Of a stretch of 64,000 nt of DNA, positions 53,275-61,000 are shown one piece after another. Below the pieces are notes generated by a model. The model saw nothing but the letters and a program-made list of their open reading frames with translations, was not told where the DNA came from and searched no databases. The position numbers were made by a program, and so were the translations under genes. The DNA is from Marinilabiliaceae bacterium UBA5488 (lineage in GTDB: Bacteria > Bacteroidota > Bacteroidia > Bacteroidales > Marinilabiliaceae), in the NCBI GenBank assembly GCA_002427105.1, contig DIPM01000035.1:1-64000 (forward strand). The letters are read 5' to 3'. Every line of letters starts with the position of its first letter. The stretch's first letter is position 1.

Positions 53275-54612
53275 CTACACTATTCCCTGAGCCATCATTG
53301 CTTCTGCAACCTTCACGAAACCGCCAATATTAGCACCTTTTAGATAGTTGACTTTACCATTAGGCTCAGTACCATACTTGACACAGGTTTCATGTATATT
53401 CACCATTATTTGATTTAGTTTGGCATCAACTTCCTCACGTGTCCAATCTACGCGCAGGCTGTTCTGGCTCATTTCAAGTCCTGATACTGATACTCCTCCT
53501 GCATTAACAGCCTTTCCGGGGGCGAATATAATATGCTTCTGGGCGTAGCTGGTTGCATCGGCAGTAAGACCCATGTTGGAAGCTTCAGCGATTAATTTAC
53601 AGCCGTTAGCAACCAAAGTCTTGGCATCTTCCAAATTAAGCTCGTTCTGAATAGCGCAGGGGATGGCTATATCAACCTTCTGCTCCCATGGTTTTTTCTT
53701 TTCAAAATATGCTAAGCCGTATTTCTCGGCAAAGGGCTTAACCTTATCCTGGTTGGAGGCACGAAGCAGACGCATATAATCAATTTTCTCTCCGCTGATG
53801 CCGTCAGGATCATATACATAGCCATCGGGGCCTGAAATGGTTACTACACGGGCGCCAAGTTCAGATGCTTTGCTTACAGTTCCCCAGGCCACGTTGCCGA
53901 AGCCCGATACAGCCACTGTCTTGCCTTTAATGCTATCATTTTGGAGTGCTAAAATCTCGCGGATGAAGTAAATAGCTCCAAAGCCGGTGGCTTCGGGACG
54001 AATCAGACTACCTCCATATTCGCGTCCTTTGCCCGTAAATACGCCGGTAAACTCGTTGCGCAGCTTTTTGTACATACCAAACATGTATCCGATTTCGCGG
54101 GCTCCTACTCCAAGGTCGCCTGCCGGGATGTCGGTGTTGGGGCCGATATGGCGAAAGAGTTCAGCCATAAAAGCCTGACAGAAACGCATCATCTCCATAT
54201 CTGATTTGCCGCGGGGACTAAAGTCGGCGCCGCCTTTACCTCCACCCATGGGCAGGGAGGTCAAGCTGTTTTTAAAAGTTTGCTCAAAGCCCAAAAATTT
54301 AAGGGTGCTCAAGCTCAGGTTGGGGTGGAATCTTATACCACCTTTGTAGGGGCCGATTGCTGAGTTGAATTCTACCCTAAAGCCGCGGTTTACCTGTACT
54401 TTACCTGCGTCGTCAACCCAGGGCACACGGAAGCTTATTACTCGCTCGGGCTCAACCATCCTCTCCAATATCGCGGCTTCACGATACTTGGGGTTTTGCT
54501 GGTAAAATTCCCATACTGATTCTACCACTTCCTGTACGGCCTGCAAAAACTCATCTTCGCCCGGATTCTTTAAGCGGACGTAATCAATAAAGGTTTCTAA
54601 TTTACTATTCAT
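53275..54612 (-). CDS. gdhA: Glutamate dehydrogenase, hexameric, NADP-type
   Basis: A 445-residue enzyme making glutamate from ammonia and 2-oxoglutarate. The substrate region GPYKGGIRFHPNLSLSTLKF and catalytic-Lys segment SLPMGGGKGGADFSP are clear; the nucleotide fold has VAVSGFGNVAWGTVSK. Size fits class I hexameric GDH. Own promoter. Confidence 0.95.
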   Translation of the reverse strand: MNSKLETFIDYVRLKNPGEDEFLQAVQEVVESVWEFYQQNPKYREAAILERMVEPERVISFRVPWVDDAGKVQVNRGFRVEFNSAIGPYKGGIRFHPNLSLSTLKFLGFEQTFKNSLTSLPMGGGKGGADFSPRGKSDMEMMRFCQAFMAELFRHIGPNTDIPAGDLGVGAREIGYMFGMYKKLRNEFTGVFTGKGREYGGSLIRPEATGFGAIYFIREILALQNDSIKGKTVAVSGFGNVAWGTVSKASELGARVVTISGPDGYVYDPDGISGEKIDYMRLLRASNQDKVKPFAEKYGLAYFEKKKPWEQKVDIAIPCAIQNELNLEDAKTLVANGCKLIAEASNMGLTADATSYAQKHIIFAPGKAVNAGGVSVSGLEMSQNSLRVDWTREEVDAKLNQIMVNIHETCVKYGTEPNGKVNYLKGANIGGFVKVAEAMMAQGIV

Positions 54613-54638
54613 GTTTTAAATATTTTTATAAAAAACAT

Positions 54639-54667
54639 CAAAGATAAGAATTATTTGTTTGAGCAAC
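54639..54667 (-). promoter_or_regulatory. Promoter of gdhA
   Basis: On the minus strand GTTG (54664-54667), a 17-base spacer and TATCTTTG (54639-54646). One mismatch at -33. Leader about 20 bases. Confidence 0.45.
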
Positions 54668-55061
54668 TTGCAAATTGAAAGTTCTGATTCAGGTATGCGA
54701 ATACTGATTTAACTTTCTGTCAATAAATCATTTAATTTGTTCGTTAAGGATGAAATAATCCTAAAAACATAAGTCCCGACCTTTTAAGCTCTTACGTATT
54801 GAACACATCTTTTGACAGATTTACTTAAGAGCCCCAATTTCAAGAAGTAGTTTTTTTACCAATGGCTATTATTATAATGTGAATTATTTATTTACTTTGA
54901 CGAATGTAAATATTAGCTTATTCTTTGCATCTCACTCTATTGTTCTATTTCTTAACCCTATTTCGCTATCTTGCTTGTATTATTTGCCTTTAATTCCTAA
55001 CTTTATCAATAGCGTTTGCGTATAATTGCTGGTGATTTTTATTCGTATTATACCTTGTAGT
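54668..55061. other. Spacer before the giant surface-protein gene
   Basis: About 394 AT-rich bases. It must contain the promoter of the giant gene, but only partial -7 matches (such as TATAATTG around 55020) were found. No other gene or repeat is supported. Confidence 0.45.
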
Positions 55062-58000
55062 ATGGGATATAGATTTTTACTGAGCGTGTTTATTTTGTTA
55101 GGGAGTTTCCTGACGCCTATTCACAAGATAAAGGCGCAGGTTTTTCTGGATGTAACCTACAGTACTTGTGGTGGAAACGGTGCTTTCATAACCGGTCAGC
55201 AGTTGTTGGAAGGAATAGGTATGCCTTCGGGTTTACGTACTGGAAACATTACCTGGAATATCCCTTCTTCGCTTACATCGGTCCCGGCAAACAATAAAGC
55301 GCTCAATCCGGTTATCTCCGGTTTCGTGCATGGCAACTATTACGTGGTGGAAGTCCGCACCAACAGCAATAAGCATAATTACCGTATTCGCATTGAAGCC
55401 ACTCAATCAATAGGGCCTTACGAGCTGACATCAGTTAATGGTACAGGGGATGTTTTGCTTGACAATACCACTTCCTATGCGGTTCCTTTTAACCTAGCTC
55501 CAACAGATGGGAGCAGCTATCAATACTATTACACAAATGACGGTGATATAAATGAAACCAGCGGGCCACTGGCGAACCCCAACCCCTGGAATTTTAATCC
55601 GACCAACCAGGCGGAGGTCTATTCGGTTTACGGGGTTGTAAGTAAGACCGTTGGAGGCCTGGCTTGTAAGGCTAGATCCAATGAGATTCAGATTGCCGAT
55701 GAGAAAGTTGTTTTGGAAGTAGTGGGCGGGGGCTCTATCTGCGACGGGGCTACCACGCCCCTGCCCTTAAGTGTGAAGCCCTATGTCTCAACCTACACCT
55801 ATACCTGGTACAAAGATGGGGTCAGTGTTGGGAATGGAGATAGCTACACCATCAATCGTTCGTCTGGTAGTTGGCAGGGGACTTATTCTGTGGTGGTCAC
55901 CGATGGAGCTACTTTAATAGCCACTTCTGAGAATGTTATAGTTGGAAACTACCAGCTGACAGCCGGTTTGATTGCAAATGGGCTGACCGCCTTTTGTGGG
56001 GATGTGTCGTCAGAGTTAACAGGGAGTGCTTTAAGTTCAGAAGGAAACAACCTGGATTACCGTTGGGAGAACAGTGGAACGGCTGTACCTGCAGGGAGCG
56101 GGTTTATTGCCTCCGGTGTTTCCAGTCTAAGTGAAACGGAGACCTATACCACTACCGGCTCCTACCGTTTTGTGGTTCGCGAAAGCGACAATCCGCTGTG
56201 TTATGCTCAATCACCTGCTGTATTGGTCGAAAGTACCATAGAAGCGAACGTCCTACCGGTAAGCGGCTCATCTGCTTGCGAAGGTAACCTCATAAACAAT
56301 ATCACTTTGCCCGGTTCCGAAGTCGGTGTCACCTATCGCCTTATGTACGACAATGGCAGTGGCACCAAAGTGATGGTGCAGGAATGGAATTCCGACGGCA
56401 CTTCACACACTTTTTCGCCCGTTTCAGCTGTCGGTTCCTACACTGTTGAAGCCACCGGTTGCAACGGTATAGTTCAAATGAACGGTGGCCCCTTTGTTAT
56501 TAGTGCGCTGCCCAACGAAACTTTGCCGGTGGTTTTGAGTGGAACGGGTTGCGAGGGAGATCCCCACACCATTACCGTGCAGGGCAGTGAAGCTGGTGTC
56601 AGCTATCAGCTTTTTAGGGGAGCCACAGCAGCCTCCCTGGTCACTCCCAGTACCGGTGGTGATTTGATTTTTTCGGGCGTTACGACTGCAGGGGACTATA
56701 CGGTGAGGGCTACACGCAACGGCTGTACAGTAACGCTTGATCAGGACGTGCGCATTGGCGTGGTGCCGGCTGCTCAGACTTTTTCTCCTTCTACCGCCTG
56801 CGCCGGTACACCATTTACCCTTACTTTGGCCAATAGTGAAGCGGGTGTGCAGTACACCATATATAATGCTGCCAATGCCTCCTTGTATTCTCAATACAGT
56901 CCTGGTGGTCCCCTTTCGTTTACGGTCAATCAGCCCGTTGGGACTTATACCATAGTGGCGGAAAATGGCGATGGCTGTACCTTTGATATAGGCAGCTTTA
57001 CGCTGCAGGCGCCTCCCAGCACAACTTACACCTTACAAACTGCCGCTACTCCTGCCTGTCAGGTAAACGGGCCACATACCATTAGTCTAAGTAATTCTCA
57101 GCCCGGTTTTATCTACCGTTTACTCAGGGGGGCCACCGTGGTGAGTTCTGTTGAAGCCCCTGCTGCAGGGGGAATACTTGATTTGGCCTCAACCTCTGTT
57201 GCCGGAACCTACACGGTGGAAGTGAGCAATGGCGGCTGCATGCTGCCCATGACTACCAGTCTGACTATTGTAGCCCAGCCCAATAATATTCCTGTAGTGG
57301 CTGGAGACTATTGTGATGGAGATGATGTGGAAGTTCGTTTGAATACTTCACAGAATGGCGCCATTTATCGTTTGTACCGGGATGGAGTAGCTTATGCTTC
57401 CGAGGTGGAAGTCACGGGGACTGGTGGAGCCATTGTTTTTGCAGACAAATTCCCTCCCGGTACTTACACGGTTGGTGCCAGTTTCGTTTCCGGTGCCTGT
57501 GAAAGGATAATGACCGGACAAGTAGTGGTGAATGCTTTGCCCAATGTGGAGATCAATCCTTTCAGTGATCATTACTGTGCCGACGCCGGCACAGTAACCA
57601 TTGGCGGTCGGCCCCAGGTTGGTACCAACGACTGGTGGGTCAGCGGCTTTGCCACCAATCCGACCTGGTTCACCGAAGCGGGTTCCACAGCTACCATTAA
57701 TGTGATTGATTTGTTGAATACGCAGTTGGGTGCTTCCGATAGGGTTAGTCTAACTTTCAATTATCATTACCAGGATCCTGTTACCGGTTGTGAAGCAAGA
57801 GCCTCAGAACTAATAACCTTTGTTGATGATCAAAGCGACAACCTGAACTTTCAATTCCGCATGGCTGCAACCGCTCCCTGGTCCAATTTTGCAGGGGATT
57901 TGGTGACCTGCCAATCCATTGACGATATATTATTACAGGCCCTATTCATCGATACCAATTCACCAACCACCTCAGGCGTTTTTACCACCAATGGCCCGGC

Positions 58001-61000
58001 AGGAAGTATTACCAACACCGGAACAGGCGACGAAGGTGCCGCAATATTTCATCCATCAGTTGCGGGTAACGGACTTTGGGCGGTGACTTATACCTATACA
58101 GATCCGGCCAGTGGTTGCGAAGCTGATATTACTTACAACATTCAGGTGGGTACCACTTTGTCGCTGCACGGACTCGGTGCCCAGTATTGTGCCGACAACA
58201 ATGTGGATCAGGAGTGGTACGGCCTTCCCGTGGGAGGAGAATTGATTGTTGCAAAAGACGGTGGACCTACCGAATCGGTGTGGCTCTTGAATCCGGCCAA
58301 TCGTTATATGTTTAATCCTCAAGCCAAAGGAGCTGGCGACTATGAAGTAACTTATCGTTTCACCTCCGATCCCGGTGGAGCCAATGAGTGTGTTAATGAA
58401 ATTACCCAAGAAATAACTGTACGTGCCGAGTTGAACGCTGCTTTTGATACCGATGACAACAGACGCATTTATTGTTTGACCAATGGCCCGGTCGTTTTGG
58501 ATCCTGCTCCTGTTGCGGGTTCTTCCTATACCGGTACCGGAGTGGGCATGGGCGTGTTCAATCCATCAGTAGCCGGTGTTGGTATTCATAGAATTACCCG
58601 TACGGTTCAGGATGGCTTTTGCTCGGCAAGTGAATGGATAGATGTGGATGTGGTGGCTCCAGATGTGGCCGTGGTGCTCGACCAGTACGAGTTTTGTTAC
58701 AACGAGACGGGGCTTTTCCCCGTGGAAGCCGGTGACATGCCAGTGGTGGGCGGAGTTTACAGTCGCGACCAAGCCGATAAGACCGTGGCCTACACTTTCA
58801 GCACCAATGCCGTAAATGCTTTGTTCCGCTTTCAGGCCGATGGGGTTACCCGTGTTTATGGATCGGCCTTTACCGTAAGCGATGGCAACACGCCCATATA
58901 TTTCGATCCCTCCCGGGTTCCTGCCATTGGGGGTAGTGATAATTCCATCAATATTTATCTGGAGTACGATTCTCCGGTGGATGAGGGTGGCTGTGAGGTG
59001 TATACCGTGCAGCCCATTCTGGTAAAATCGGTGCAGGCGGTCAATTTCGGTACTACCGAGCCCATGGAGTTTTGCCAGAACACTTCGCCAGTTATCATGG
59101 AAGGACGCTTCAGCGGCAGCGGAACGGCTGTTGGTTCGGGCTACTTCAGTGCCGACTTTCCAATGAATAACTTGGTGGACGGTGCGGGCACCGGCAACAA
59201 CGGCCGTGCCTTGTTCGATCCTTCTTTGGTAACGCCTACCAGCGCCTATCAGATTACCTATCATTATGAGAATCCCAATGGTTGTATTTCTACGCGGACC
59301 AAGAGCTTTCAAATCAAGGCGGCCCCCATCAAACAGCGGGTTACACCGGTAGATCCCAATGGCGGGATTTTCTGTCAGGGTTCCGGTGGAGTAACGATCG
59401 GACTGCAAGGCACGCAAATTGATGTGCGCTACATTTTGCAAAAAGATGGGGTGGATGTGGATGCGACTGTTCAGTTTATTGATGGCCAATTGCCCGGCAA
59501 CACTCCGAGAACTTTTCCCAATGCGGTTACCGTACCGGGAGTCTATACCGTACGTGCCATCATGATTGGCATAGCTGATGGCTGTGATGCCCAAATGGAA
59601 GGCAGTGTAATTGTCGATGAAAAAGTGGTGGTGGGAGTGATGGAAAGTAAGACGCACGAGACGTGTGACGGAAGCATTGATGGAAGTTTGGAATTTTCGG
59701 CCTATGGCGGCGTGACTCCCTATACCTTTACATTGAGTAATGGTGATGTGAGTGCTTCTGGTGTTTTTACCGGACTGGCTGCCGGGACTTATTCCGTGAC
59801 CATTGAAGATGCCGCTGGTTGTGATGTGGACTTGAATAATATTGTCATCAACCCGGGCAATACCATTGCTGTTTCATCGTCGGAGGTCAAGGATGTGGTT
59901 TGTTTCGGCGAGAGCAACGGCACTTTTACGGTGACTACTACGGGCTTGCCTTCAGGTAATTACGAATTCTTATTGAGTGGCAGTGCCACTTGGGTTTCCA
60001 ATGGTACGGGCAAGTATGTCTTTTCTAATTTGCCGGCGGGGACTTACGATGTTACCGTGCGAGATGCCGATAATCCCGGTTGTCAGACTGTTATGACGCC
60101 TTCCGTAGTGATTGCTCAACCTACTGCAGCCGTTTCCATGGCTGATTTTGACATTACTGATATTACCTGTTCTCTTGCCAATACAGGTGAGATAGAGGTC
60201 GAGGCTACCGGTGGACACACAACAGGAGGCTTTAATTATGTTTTATACAAAGAAGTGTCACCTGGTTTCTGGGTGAATATAGCGGCGAGTCCTGCTTCCG
60301 TAGCTTTGGGAACTCCTTATACCTTCCCTACTTTATTTGCCGGCAACTATCGGGTAGTGGCTACTGACTCAGAAGGTTGTTCGGTAACAGAAGAATACAC
60401 GGTGGACGGTCCTGCCAGTCTGCCCATTATCACTTTAAGTGGTGATGAAATTGTGCATGTGTCTCAGGCGGGCTTATCGGATGGCTCCATTCAGATAGCG
60501 ATTACAGGTGGGATGGAACCTTATAATATTGTATGGACAGAGATAGATGCGCTTGGTGGGACGCCGGTCGGAGTTCCTCTGACATCAGGTGTTTATCGTC
60601 AGGAAAATTTGTCCGCTGGTTTTTATCGGGTTACTGTGCTTGACGGCAATGGTTGTGACGATGTTTTGGAAGCTGAAATACTGGATAATGCGATAAGTGC
60701 CTTTGACTTGACTTACACTAGCGTAAATCCGGGTCCCTGCTTTGGCAGTACCAATGGCCGCATTAACCTCAGAGCGGTTGGCGGTATTACGCCTTATTTG
60801 TCGTTGACCCTGACCAATACCAGTGGTGTGCTGCAAATACCGCACAGCGCCGGGAATAGTTTTGCGAATTATGAGAACTTGGCGGCCGGAAATTATAACG
60901 CGATTGTTGTGGACAGTCGTGGCGTTTCTTTGTCAGAGACGATCGAATTGACACAGCCTGCTGCGCCTGTAGCTGTCAGTCACACCGTTGCCGATGCGGA

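Noticed and set aside
58566..59657. A 363-codon open frame on the minus strand
   Set aside because: It lies wholly under the SprB-like gene, has no signal or family motif and reads like the complement of Gly/Thr/Val-rich repeats. The other minus-strand frames at 56424-63090 are of the same kind.
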